Assembly: GCA_032629725.1 (NCBI GenBank) | Contig: JAFEVB010000021.1 | Location: forward strand, 1-64,000 | Source of the DNA: Gremmenia infestans | Lineage: Eukaryota > Ascomycota > Leotiomycetes > Helotiales > Hamatocanthoscyphaceae | Length of the DNA stretch: 64,000 bases | Direction: 5' to 3' | Shown here: positions 20,830 through 31,682 of the stretch, one piece after another | Numbering within the stretch: the first letter of the stretch is position 1 | How the letters are laid out: each line of letters begins with the position of its first letter | Made by a program: the position numbers and the translations under genes | The notes under the pieces: model-generated | What the model was told of the DNA's origin: nothing | Database searches by the model: none | What the model saw: only the letters and a program-made list of their open reading frames with translations

Positions 20830-23569
20830 ATGCTCTATCTTTCTTCATTTCTGCGCATCTCGGCACCAAAACCCATATATGTTTCTACTATTCGAACCTT
20901 TAAAACTACCGCCAACTCCACAATGGCGCAATTGAAAGTCCACAACTCCCTAAAGCCTGGTCCTCCTGTGCCCTTCACGCCCAAAGAAGAAGGAAAGGTG
21001 GCTTGGTATGCCTGCGGTCCTACAGTCTACGATCATTCCCATCTGGGACATGCGCGGAATTATGTCTCGACGGATATTATACGCAGGATTATGCGGGATT
21101 ACTTTGGGTTCAAGGTCAACTTTGTCATGAATATCACGGACGTTGATGACAAGGTGGGCAAACCAGACATTTTGTTTTTAACCTCTTACTGATTTCTGCA
21201 GATTATTCTAAAAGCCCGGAGACAACGGTTGCTGGAATTGGAGAAGTCGAAGAATTATACACCAGAGGTGCTTTCGAATCTCGCAACTACAGCATTCCAA
21301 TCCTACGCCCAAGGCAACCTGCCAGAACTCTTGAAAGATAGATTTGAACTCAGCCCGAACAAATATGCGGAGAGGAGAGATGCTATATATGGGAAGGTGT
21401 TGGCTGGAGGGACTCTGACCGGAGAAGGCAAGCCAGGCGATGATGAAGCCAAAATGAAGATGCACCTCAACAACCTCACATCCGCGGCAGCAGCAATACA
21501 AGAAAACAAAGTGCTTGGAGGAGCAGACGAGATACTACTGCCGTACCTGGACTCGCTTTACAAGGATTCGATTGATGGAAGAGACCACAAGATATTTACA
21601 GATGTCACGAAATACTGGGAGGACCGTTTTATGGATGATATGGACGCCTTGAATGTCATGCGACCAGAAGTTATTACGCGGGTTACAGAATATGTACCTC
21701 AGATCGTAAATTTTGTCAGTGAGATCGTCAAGAAGGGCTTTGCATATGAAGCAGACGGCTCAGTTTACTTTGATATTGCAGCATTCGAGAAGGCCGGCAA
21801 TCCGTATGCCCGATTAAGACCGGAAAGCCGGAATGACAAAGCATTGCAAGAAGATGGCGAGGGTTCACTCTCAAAGAACTTGGGCGGCAAGCGGGGCGCT
21901 GGTGATTTTGCATTGTGGAAGAAATCGAAAGCTGGGGAACCAGTATGGGCAAGTCCATGGGGTGAAGGTAGACCTGGGTGGCATATCGAGTGCTCGGTGA
22001 TGGCATCAGATATCCTTGGTTCGCAGATGGATATCCATTCTGGTGGTATTGATCTTGCGTTCCCTCATCACGATAATGAATTGGCACAATCCGAGGCGTA
22101 TTTCTGCGAGCATGGAAAGGGGCCTCATAGCTGGGTCAATTATTTCTTGCACATGGGCCATTTGTCAATTGCGGGGTCGAAGATGTCGAAGTCGTTGAAG
22201 AACTTCCAGACTATTAGAGATGCGCTGGACACGGATTATACGCCGAGAGGGATGAGGATTGTTTTCTTGTTGGGGAGGTGGAACGATGGGGTTGAGATCT
22301 CACCAGATATGAAGACAATGGCGGAAAGTTGGGAGGCGAGTGTGAACGTAAGTCCGCCACGACAAAATATAATATATCCCTCACTGACGTTAACAGAACT
22401 TCTTTATTGTTGTGAAATCTCTTATTACCGAGAAAAGTGCAAATGATGCTCTCAAAACTCTCTCTATTGATGAAAATGCCCAAGATGGACTCCAAGCAAG
22501 TCTTGAGTAAGTAAGCTCCTTATATGCCTACTTTTCCTTTCAGGGGTGATGTTTCGGAGTCGATTGGCCTTTGAAATTTTTCACAACTCCCACGGAACAT
22601 TATTCCGACCCCGAAAACCTACATTATCAGACAATGCTGACTCGAAATTCTCACTGTAGAAAAGCACAGAAGGAGATGGAGACTTCACTTACAGATTCGT
22701 TTGATACCCCACGAGCGATGCGAGTTTTATCTCAACTCATCACGGAAGCAAACACCAATGCACACAAAGCGGATGCAGACGTACGGGGCCTTGAAGCTGT
22801 AGCACGATGGGTGACTAAAATAGTTGGGATATTCGGATTGGACGCAAATGCAAAGCCACCATACATTGGCTTAGGTTGGGCTAGCAGCGCGGCTAGCGCT
22901 AACATATCCCCGCAAGAAACTGTAGCGCCTTTTGCCGCTGTGTTCCAAAAGGTCAAGAGCGAAGTCGAGAGTCTAACCCTGCACTCAGAAGCTCTCGACA
23001 AGCTTCTCGCCGCAAATGTTGACAGCGAATTCGAATCTATAGCGACAGCAGGCTCAACCGACCCCGAAGCACTCGTCATGCCATACCTTCGGACCGTTTC
23101 AAGGATCCGCGACGAGATCCGAAAGCTAGCTCCCACATCCCCTTCCAAAAAACAGATTCTTTCACTCTCGGACCAAATCCGCGACGACGATCTCACGAAT
23201 CTAGGCGTTTATCTGGATGATCGTAGCGAAGGCCAGAGTGCGCTCATCAAATTTATTCCCAAGACAGAACTACTAGCCCAACGCGAAGAAAAAGCAGCCA
23301 AAGAGCGGGAAAAGGCCGCACAGAAAGAAGCTGCGCGCTTAGCTAGGGAGAAAATAGAGGCTGATAAAGCGGCCAAAGCGAAGGTCAGTCCTGTGGATAT
23401 GTTTCGCGACGAGAGATTCAGTGCCTGGGATGAGGATGGAATGCCTACGAAGACGAAGGAGGGGGAGGATGTGCCGAAGAGCGCGCTGAAGAAACTGAAG
23501 AAGGACTGGGAACGGCAAAAAAAGGCACATGAAGAGTGGAAGGCGAAGGAGGCGAAAAGCGGGATATAA
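20830..23569 (+). CDS. Cysteinyl-tRNA synthetase
   Basis: Charges tRNA-Cys with cysteine. Four exons (20830-21153, 21202-22347, 22397-22506, 22660-23569) give 829 residues from the first ATG. Class I signatures are present: HSHLGHARNYVSTD (HIGH-type), SKMSKSLKNF (KMSKS), GRPGWHIECS and DLAFPHHDNELAQ. A lysine-rich C-terminal tail contains REKAAQKEAARLAREK. The first 31 residues (rich in R, S and T, no acidic residues) look like a mitochondrial presequence, and a second ATG at 20923 starts MAQLKVHNSLKPG, where the cytosolic enzyme should begin. One gene may therefore supply both compartments. The exon 3/4 junction uses the donor inside GAGTAAG, avoiding an in-frame TAA. Confidence 0.95.
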
Positions 23570-25096
23570 GAAAAATTACCAGTGGGAACAGGAAAATTTT
23601 AGGAGCATAATCAATGTCTGTGTGCAATACCCGTATCCGCATCTCTGGAGCTCATCACAATTAGACATGGCTTTGCCTACAAATTATGGTGTTGCGTGGG
23701 AGCTCGCGCCATCCGTGTTCAAGTCAGTCGGTAGTCCTCGACAAAATCGATTCGTAGATTCGGACAATAGGCTAAAAAATTTTAATTTTGCAGAAGCCTC
23801 GCATCTCTCTCCATGAAGACAGGACGGGCTTGAAGAATTGAAGCCTAGGTACCTAAAATATGTTACTCACGTGCTTGGTAGGTACAATACAATGTACGAG
23901 GGTATTCAGGTGGGGCACCGCGCGCTAAAGAGGTTAAATCTCTAAATCCAACCTCAGTTCTTAATGTGAATGGTCAATTATCAGCGCGTGCGAACGCGGG
24001 CAACTTTCTAGAAAGAATAATGAGGAGACTATGTTGAGTTCAAGTTTCGTCATTCTGTGAAGCGTTATACAAGCTATCCTTTTCCTTTATACTTTGCTCT
24101 GCGTACTGTAGGCTCAGCTCAGGGGTAGTACCCATGGCCAGTGAGGCTCTATTCAATTCTATTTTAGCTAGATTTAAATCTCATGAGGGACGAGGGAGAG
24201 CAAAAAGCAAAATGAGTCTCGGTTGGCGAAGGAATTGCTGCCTAGCCACGAGTTATGCAGATGCTTCCATATTAGTAAGATGGGCGTTAATTTCTGAGCT
24301 TACAGCGTACAGAGACATTTCTGGTGTTCCACATATATCTGTCTGGTTGCACAAGAGAAAAGGTTCGTGTACCCGAAATAAACTTTCGTTGCCATGCAAT
24401 AATCATGCTGCCAAGATCAGATGCATAATACATCCCTTGCAGCCGTCGCCGGCCAAATAAAGCTACATGTCTCTGCAGCTATGAGTAGTGCTCGAAAGAT
24501 GATTCGAAAAGAGATCTCGACTGTTGGCCTGGATGCTGTAATGCTCGTAGACTTCATTTGCGTACTAGTAGAAAACCCCTGTATCTCAAATGAGACATGA
24601 TCACACGAGAAGTGGAGTTGGCCAATGAAATTCAACGATCCTCAGTGGTTCGGTCATCAATACTTATCCGGTACACGGTTACTTCAGTTGCACTTACGGA
24701 GTAAGCCCCGGCGGGTCATGAAAGTCGGGAAATGCCTGACTGGTTCAGCCTCAACTGTTTACCTCAATCCAGCGTTGAAATTACCATACGCCACGTTTTC
24801 CGGACTCAATGACTTGGGCGTTTTATCCATACCGGGCAATCGTGCTTTAACGAGCCATGGATATCCTTGTAAGTTCTGGGCGTCGTGGCATCGACAGGCC
24901 ACAATATTTCCATATCTCGTATTCATGCCAACCTCATATCATTCCGGATTCCGGGGTCTTTCTTGTCCGTGCCACCAGGAGAATTTCTACATGAAATAAT
25001 CGGGGGGGGTTTCAGTCATTTCTCTATTTTCTATATAAAGAGACTACTCCTGAAGTATCAAAACGTTTTCAAAGCTTTCTCGGTGTTGGCTTCAGG
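23570..25096. other. Intergenic, tyrosinase promoter side
   Basis: About 1.5 kb without a recognised gene. It holds TACGGAGTA at 24695-24703, CCTAGGTA at 23844-23851 and a TATA box near the right end. A 108-codon frame at 24134-24460 has no recognisable motif. Confidence 0.5.
25032..25039 (+). promoter_or_regulatory. TATA box of the tyrosinase gene
   Basis: TATATAAA lies 58 bases upstream of the tyrosinase ATG, a plausible TATA position for a strongly regulated fungal gene with a short leader. Confidence 0.5.
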
Positions 25097-27027
25097 ATGC
25101 AGCTCCAATCTTTTTGCAGCATAGCCTTGGCGACTCTTGCCTATATCGAAATAGTCAACGCTGGCTTTCCTATTACAGGTATGGTCAAGGCCCCTTTCTC
25201 AACCTTAAATTGACATCGCATCATAGGTGTCCGGACGGGAATACATAATGGGTCCGGGTCTGTACCTCCAAGACAAAACATTCTCGATCTTTACAATGAC
25301 CAGGCCCAGTTGTATGTGTGCTCCGAGCATGATGAAATTTTACTAACAGGCCAGCTCGCTATATATCCAAGCCTTAAATTCCTTTCAGCAAGTCGATGAG
25401 AATAACTTGACTTCATATTTCCAGGTGGCGGGTAAGTGTTCAGTGTGATGCACGATTATCAAAGCTAACTCACTGGAGGTATTCACGGAAGGCCTTATAT
25501 TTCTTGGGATAATGTCGGATCCGATCCTACGGGCACTCGGAATGGTATCCCAACTGGGTATTGCACCCATGGTAACACTCTGTTCCCTACGTGGCATCGT
25601 CCTTATCTAGCGCTCTACGAGGCAAGTAGCCGGTCATCGCTTTGTACAAGCTTTCTAACAATTCTGCAGCAAGTAATAGCTGGTTTCGTTCAGGCTGCCG
25701 CCAAAACCTATAACTCGTCAACTTATCAGACAGCCGCAGATAATTTTCGCATTCCCTTCTGGGATTGGGCCGCCGTTCCTCAGCGATTCCCTGATGTCAT
25801 GACCTGGCCTAATGTTAGCATCAACACTCCAACCGGGATTCGGAATGTTACGAATCCTCTTTATCGATATACCTTCTTGAACCATCCCGAGCCTGCTAAA
25901 TGGTTCCCTACGGATCAAGAGACCTACCTTGGATCACAACCATGGACCATCAGACAACCTGATGGAAACAACGTGTCCAATGAAGCCGCTATGGAAAGTC
26001 AATTTGCGCAGGAGGGGCAAGTTTTGTCAGATCAAGTTGTAAGTTCATCGACAGTGAAATGGTTCGGAGCTGACTAGCTCAGTGGTCAATCTTCGCCAAG
26101 ACGAGAAACTACAATAACATGTCGACTACCAGCAATAAAGGAAATGCATTTGAGGGTCCTCATGGAACTGTACACGTACTAATCGGAGGAAATGGTCATA
26201 TGACCTATTTATCGTTTTCCGCATTTGACCCCGCATTCTTCCTACACCACGCCAACGTCGATCGTCAAATTGCCATGTGGCAAGCAATCTATCCCGACGA
26301 ATGGCTCCAACCCGAGGCTGCTGCTTCCGGGACATGGACCATATACCCAAACACACAAATTGACGAGACTACACCCTTGGCGCCCTTTACATCCGGCGAC
26401 GGAAAGACGCTGTATACATCAGCTACATCTCGATACACACAAAACTTCGGCTACTCGTATCCCGATGTTCCGTATTGGCAGCTCCCGAAGCCGAGCGACC
26501 TCTCGGCCAATGTGACAGCGAGAGTCAATCAGCTGTACAACGGCGATGGACACCTAGGGACATGGCCTGCGAAACGATCAATACGGGTCGGAGCCCGCGG
26601 TCTCGAGGTGACAACTGTAGATCGCGATTGGTCTGTTGCAGTGCAGGTTCCTAACGCAGCTGTCAGCGAGCCCTTCTCCGTCGCGTTAACGGTAGGAAGT
26701 ACACTTGTTGGAAAAATGGTCATTCTTCATACGCCGACGCAGATTGAGCTTGATGCTGGTGTGGAACGGTGCACGCATGCGGAATTTACTCTTAAGACTG
26801 CGTTGAGTGGTGTTGAAGCTGGCGATGTTACAGCCGTGGTGGAATATCTGAAGGAGAACTTGAGGTGGAGTGTTGTGAAGAACTCGGATGGCTCTGTTGT
26901 GAGTGATGTGGAAGGGCTGGAGGTTGAAGTCGCGGATGAGATTGTGGAACTTGCAAACGATATCTTCATGTTTCCAAGCTATGGTGACAGGACTGTTCAT
27001 CCTGAGATCACGGCTGGATTGTATTAG
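25097..27027 (+). CDS. Tyrosinase (type-3 copper polyphenol oxidase)
   Basis: Oxidises monophenols and o-diphenols to quinones, feeding melanin or phenolic metabolism. Six exons (25097-25178, 25227-25311, 25355-25431, 25479-25621, 25670-26038, 26083-27027) give 566 residues. The first about 22 residues (MQLQSFCSIALATLAYIEIV) look like a secretion signal. Copper site A: AGIHGRPY and YCTHGNTLFPTWHRPY, including the Cys-X-His pair of the thioether bridge. Copper site B: GPHGTVHVLIGG and DPAFFLHHANVDRQIAMW. Several NxS/T glycosylation sites follow. The intron at 25622-25669 has a GC donor (GAG/GCAAGT) with a normal AG acceptor; splicing there joins LALYE to QVIAGF as the family requires. It is convergent with a small secreted-protein gene. 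Confidence 0.94.
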
Positions 27028-27354
27028 ATTTGAATATCTCATTATTACCGTTATTGGAAATATATTTCTATCCAAGGTTTGAAATCAAATCAAATTAATA
27101 TATAGTACCTTCTAATTAGCTTTTATATGGTATCACTACTACCTAGAAAAACAGTTACACACAGCATATAATAATTAAAAATTAATTCTACACAGCTTCT
27201 TCCTGAATACTACATTGTAACCGCTTGCCCAAAAAATACCCGTCTCCCATCGGTTTTGCCAGTACATGCCTACGTGCCTAGACCATAAACCTTGCTTCCT
27301 TCCTTGATACCCCACGAAACCAAAATCAAAGACAGAAAAGAGAAACCCCCCCCC
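27028..27354. other. Convergent 3' intergenic region
   Basis: Spacer of 327 bases between two convergent genes. It is AT-rich near 27070-27200 and contains no feature beyond likely 3' untranslated sequence. Confidence 0.5.
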
Positions 27355-28087
27355 CTATTTCGAAACCCAAACCAAAAACCCTCCCTCAGGCGCAGAAGGC
27401 GCCCCCTGTCCAGCAAACAGTGCTTGAGCTGACCCAGACTCCGGAATCACTTCCGCAGCCCATACTTGAAAATTATCATCGATGCCTACTTGGAATAACA
27501 GGCCCGGGATCTCGGAGTTGGGCGCGAATGTCTGGTGGGGTGTAGGGAATGTGTTAGTCAGGTACTCTCTCTCTCTCTCTCTCTCCCTTCACATATACAT
27601 ACACAATACCTCAGACTCTCCACAAACAAGCCCTCTAGCTCAATCACCATATACTATACATACGTGCTTGCTTACTTGCATCAATGTAACGTAACATAAA
27701 AAAAAACAGTAGGAAAAAAAAAGAAAAACGGTATAAAACACCCAAACCAAAGAAGACCACCCCGCAACTCACCCACTCAATCCCCCTCCCCTCATCCGCA
27801 AACAACAACAGCGGCTGCGGAAACGCATCCGGGATGCCCAGGAAAACACCCTGCCAGCCAATCCTCCCTGTCGTCGCGTTGGCGGTCCAAACATTGCATT
27901 CCGGGAACTCTCCGCCTTCGTCTTCGACCGGCACGAATAGCGAGTCGCTGTTTACGCAGCCGTAGACGTGTGTGCCGTTTTGAATTTGGAGAATGCCGGG
28001 GCCTGAAGGGGAGGAGGAGGTTGCTGATGTGGAGGTGGCGAGGAAGAGAGGGAGGGAGAGGAGGGGGATGAGAGGGGAGAAGTGCAT
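27355..28087 (-). CDS. Small secreted protein, family not recognised
   Basis: Two exons (28087-27773 and 27531-27355) give 163 residues. The N-terminus MHFSPLIPLLSLPLFLATST is a typical signal peptide. The mature part has two cysteines (YGCVNSDSLFV and FPECNVWTANATTGR) and ends GGFLVWVSK. The second exon is supported because it continues an open, protein-like frame (TFAPNSEIPGLLFQVG) to a stop, while the 241-base intron is low in complexity and carries a (CT)10 run. No catalytic motif is visible. It may act outside the cell; a link to the convergent tyrosinase is possible but unproven. Confidence 0.72.
27565..27585. repeat. (CT)10 microsatellite in intron
   Basis: A perfect CT dinucleotide run inside the intron of the small secreted-protein gene. 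Confidence 0.9.
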
Positions 28088-28750
28088 TGTGCGTGTTTGG
28101 TTTTCTTAGGATATGAGATGTGGGGTGGTGTGATGTGATGTGATGTGAGTATCTGATATAGATATCTGCTTCTGCTATTGTTATTCTTAGCAGCATATAT
28201 ACATGCGGTAAGTAAGGAGAAAGAAAGTCTCCCTCACTCCTTTATATACCCCGCTCTTCGTAGAGTAACACAACTTCCTAATGCGGGGATTACAATACAC
28301 TACGTACGGTAGCGGCGTTTGACGTGAAAATGTACCCTGATCTACTGTACGTAGACATGCTATACAAATCCTTCATAAAGCTCCGAGTTTCCGATTTTGA
28401 TAATAGTATTTTTCATAATAGTATTTTTTGAGGCAAGCTCTTACATCGGACGTACCGGCATGAGGAAGATTCCCTAGGATTTAAAATGCGCTTAATATAG
28501 AAGGCGCTCGCTCGCTTTAGCAGGAAGGCGTTGCGTTACATGCAGGTACAAGTTAGTACTACCAAGAACAGCACTGTCTGAATATAGAACTGATCTGCAT
28601 ACACGTAAGTTTACCAATCAATCAATTCTTGTACCTATATTACTGAGGAACCTATTTATGAGAGGACAGCAATACATGCTCTTCTAGCAAGTGATACAAG
28701 TAGTGCTCATATCATATCACATGAATTCATACCAATCGACAATGAATGAA
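28088..28750. other. Intergenic, no gene recognised
   Basis: Promoter side of the secreted-protein gene and 3' flank of the permease locus. It contains short TGATG repeats near 28128-28147. No gene is seen. Confidence 0.5.
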
Positions 28751-29450
28751 TCACGAAAGACCATCTGAACTAGGTGGGCCCTTGTAAACTAATCACGCAA
28801 GATTAGCAAATCCTTCCTCTTTTGGTAGCAAGAATGTCGTTCAGGAAGGAAAAAAAGACATACCTTTCCGAGCATAAACTCCATACCACACCGCACTTAT
28901 AGTCAAAAACCCCACCAGAACCACAATAGCATAATTCATCGAAACAACCGTCACAGGCAACGCCGTCGGCATACTGAACAGCACGACCTCGAAAGCTATC
29001 CACACCAAACTAACGCAGTTCACAACAGTGCCGACAACATGTCCGCAGTTCCAGCGCGCTTGGTTGACTTCGACGCGTTTGTTCCACAGCAGCGAGATGC
29101 CGATGGGGATGGCGTAGGAGACGGACAGGGCGATGACACCTACGGAGACGAAGGCTGTGAATGCGGATGAGGAGCCGAGATTGATGAGGCCGAGGAGCAT
29201 TTGCACTATTGTGACGAGCGCGAGGGCATAGACTGGGACGCCAAGGTTGGGGTTGACGACAGCGAATAGCTTGGATCCTGGGATAGCATCATCTCGTGCA
29301 AAGGCCCAAGTACAGCGGGATGCAGCGTTGGTAATGGAGATTGAGCAGAACATGGTCACGCCGAGAACTAGGAATGTGAGGCCGAGCCCGCCGCCTGGGG
29401 ACCCCATGACGATATGGAAGATGTAGGGGATCGCTTGGGCAGGAGGGTTG

Positions 29451-29670
29451 TGGGGGGGGGGGGGGGGGTCTATACTCATCTGATAGTTTGTGGCTGAGGG
29501 AAGGGCATGGTGGAGCAGAGGGGATGAGTGAAGAAGGAGGAGAGTGGGACCGTAAGAGGCGGGTAGGGGTATTATGTGGGGGGGGGGGGAGAGGGGGTTC
29601 GCGAACACACACAATGAGTGAAGTGTGGGGAAAAACAAAAGAAAGGGGGGGGGAAGTGGGGGGGGGTGGG
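29451..29670 (+). repeat. G-run cluster (potential G-quadruplex DNA)
   Basis: On the + strand there are unbroken G runs at about 29451-29468 (18 G) and 29578-29589, then several runs of three to nine G between 29645 and 29670. Four or more closely spaced G3+ runs satisfy the usual sequence rule for a G-quadruplex. They sit at the left edge of the C-free block. Confidence 0.7.
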
Positions 29671-30136
29671 AGTTTTTTGATTTTTGTGGGTTGTTTGGTT
29701 TGTTTGGTATGTTTTTTTATTGTGGTATTTTTATTTATGTTGTTGGGTAGGTTTTTTGTTAATGGAAAGTAGAGAGGGGATATATGGTTGGTTTTATGTT
29801 GGGTAAGAGGAATTTTTGGGGGAGGAAGTTGTGGTGGGAATTAAGTATTGATATTGGGGAGAGGGTGAAGGATGTTTGGTTTTGGAATAGGGAATATTTG
29901 AAGGGTATGGAATAGGAGTGATTTAGGATTTAATGGATATATTAGTGTAATTGGGGGAGGAGGGAGAGGTTAATTAAATGAAATGATTATTAAGAGGTGT
30001 AGAGGATAGTTAGTAATAGTTTAGTGTGTTGTTGAAGTGATATTGTTATTTTTAGGATTTTAGTTGTTATGTTTTTAGTATTATTTTATTAATTTTTTAG
30101 TGTATTTTTGATTAATTAATAGTTTGAGTATATTAT
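29637..30136 (+). other. 500-base block with no cytosine on the + strand
   Basis: Every base from 29637 to 30136 is A, G or T. A single C follows at 30137 and the next only at 30218. G content is high at the left (32 of 60 at 29641-29700) and falls to the right (7 of 60 at 30061-30120), where T outnumbers A about 2:1. The same strand on both flanks has normal C content. It occupies the missing centre of the permease gene. Confidence 0.97.
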
Positions 30137-30477
30137 CAAAAGTTTAGATAAAGATATTTATATAGTGAAAGGGAAAAAATTAAGAAAATAATGTAAATAA
30201 AGAATAATTATAAGAGACAATTAAAAGCAAATGCAGATAATAAAGCTACATAAGGATTGCAGCGATAGCAAGAGTTTGGAACAGCAGCGTGAAGAGGGAT
30301 CTATTGCGATGCAGTTCGGGGGTGTAACCAAGCGCCGTCAAGCTATCGAGGTCGTGATGGGTGCCAGTCTCTGTCTTGGGGCCCGTGATGGTATCCGAAG
30401 CTGGCGAAGCCTTTTCGGAATCGACATCGAGGGGGGTGTTTTTCTCAGACATGGTCAATATTGTATTGGATCGAGTT

Positions 30478-30522
30478 GATGGGATTGATGGAATTGATGG
30501 AATTGATGGAATTGATCGAATT
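30478..30522. repeat. 9-bp minisatellite, five units
   Basis: GATGGGATT is followed by three copies of GATGGAATT and one of GATCGAATT. It lies about 25 bases upstream of the permease start codon, in its 5' leader. Confidence 0.9.
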
Positions 30523-30573
30523 GGATGGATGGTATTGTACGTATGGGATTGTGTTGTGGATGAAGACGGTGGG

Positions 30574-30577
<4 letters not shown>

Positions 30578-30613
<36 letters not shown>
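30578..30613. repeat. (TC)18 microsatellite
   Basis: A perfect TC run upstream of the permease locus; it reads as GA repeats in the direction of that gene. Confidence 0.9.
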
Positions 30614-30616
<3 letters not shown>

Positions 30617-31682
30617 CGTTGAGATTGATTGGCGAGTGAGTGAATGTGCCAATACGGGACGGGTACGTATAAGCACTGTACCACACAGATTCGGAACGAT
30701 CCGATCTATGCTTACTCCGTAGGTAGATGCGTACACGTGATTGGTCACTTTGTCTAGGATAGAAGAAGCTTCGATTGCCTTTGCTTACTCCGTACAGTAC
30801 AGTACAGTGCAGTACTTAGCCCGGATACGTGTACTCAACTTCGTAAAAACAAGTACAAGAAGGAGCAACAGACGGCAAGGCAAGCGCATGCAATGCAGGA
30901 GAGGAGGACACTTTAACAGGACGCAAAGAAACGAAAAAAGATCAGCGAGTAATGAAGATAATGCTGCAACGGTAATTTGGGATGCAGTAACCGTATGCAC
31001 ACATGTACTGAACAGTACTACCCACCTTATCTTTCAAGCCTCATGCCAAGCCATACCATCCATGTCACCAACAGCCCTATCTATCACTTCCATTACAATA
31101 CTGTACCATTCTCTCTCTCTCTCTCTCTCTCCACTCGCACTCACTCACTCCCCCTCACTACCACCCACACCCTCTCTCTGGTACTCCGCATATATCCAAC
31201 AAACATCACGCAACTACTATCTCAGCTTATCTCCCTCCCTCGTATCTCTCCTCATATATCTCCTCATATCTCTCCCCAAAACCCGCCCTTTGACTCAGGA
31301 GAATTTCACTAGTTCGGGATACACAGTGCGTTTACTATATCTACGAATTACAGATAAACTCTGAGACAGATAATCCCAAGGGTAGATTTGCAGTTCTAGG
31401 AATAGCTTCCGTGCATAGCTCCCATGCAGACGGAGTAGTTCCCGTGCTTAGATCTTTTATGCATGTCTGGTTGGTGGACCGTTGGCCTTCCGGAAACGGT
31501 TTAGCGGATACACGTAGGCTCCGCTTCGCTCCGGGTTGAGATTCAGGGGAAAGGGTCACGTGACATATCAGAGTGAAGGAGTACAAGACTTTGATTGGGA
31601 AGTGTGAGTGAGATGTAAAGGGAGGTTGTGATCTAGAGATCTTTTGCAATCTGGAATCTGACTGACTGACAGGTCGTTACAA
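30614..31682. other. Intergenic, no gene recognised
   Basis: Contains two copies of TACTCCGTA (30713-30721 and 30786-30794), the complement of the recurrent nonamer, and a second (CT)10 run at 31111-31130. No gene is seen. Confidence 0.5.

Larger units (their letters stand above)
28751..30452 (-). pseudogene. Choline/amino-acid permease (Hnm1-like), central part missing or destroyed
   Basis: APC-superfamily permease of the plasma membrane, resembling fungal choline/ethanolamine and GABA permeases. The N-terminal exon (30452 to about 30250) encodes an acidic cytosolic start and ALGYTPELHRNRSLFTLLF, the usual entry into helix 1, and then meets a stop unless spliced at GTAGCT. The C-terminal part (open to about 29450, ending 28864, then 28788-28751) is well conserved: QAIPYIFHIVMGSPGGGLG, SRCTWAFARDDAIPG, NPNLGVPVYALALV and a final RKVYKGPP. 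Between them, where about 230-270 residues of helices 1-7 belong, lies 29450-30245, including a 500-base stretch with no C on the + strand, and no permease homology is readable. The gene is probably inactive unless an unusual splice removes the block. Confidence 0.75.

Noticed and set aside
24134..24460. 108-codon frame between CysRS and tyrosinase
   Set aside because: Mixed composition, no recognisable domain and no splice-supported extension.
29637..30136. Ordinary RIP as the cause of the C-free block
   Set aside because: RIP favours CpA and normally depletes C on both strands; here only one strand lacks C, in every context, while G runs survive intact.
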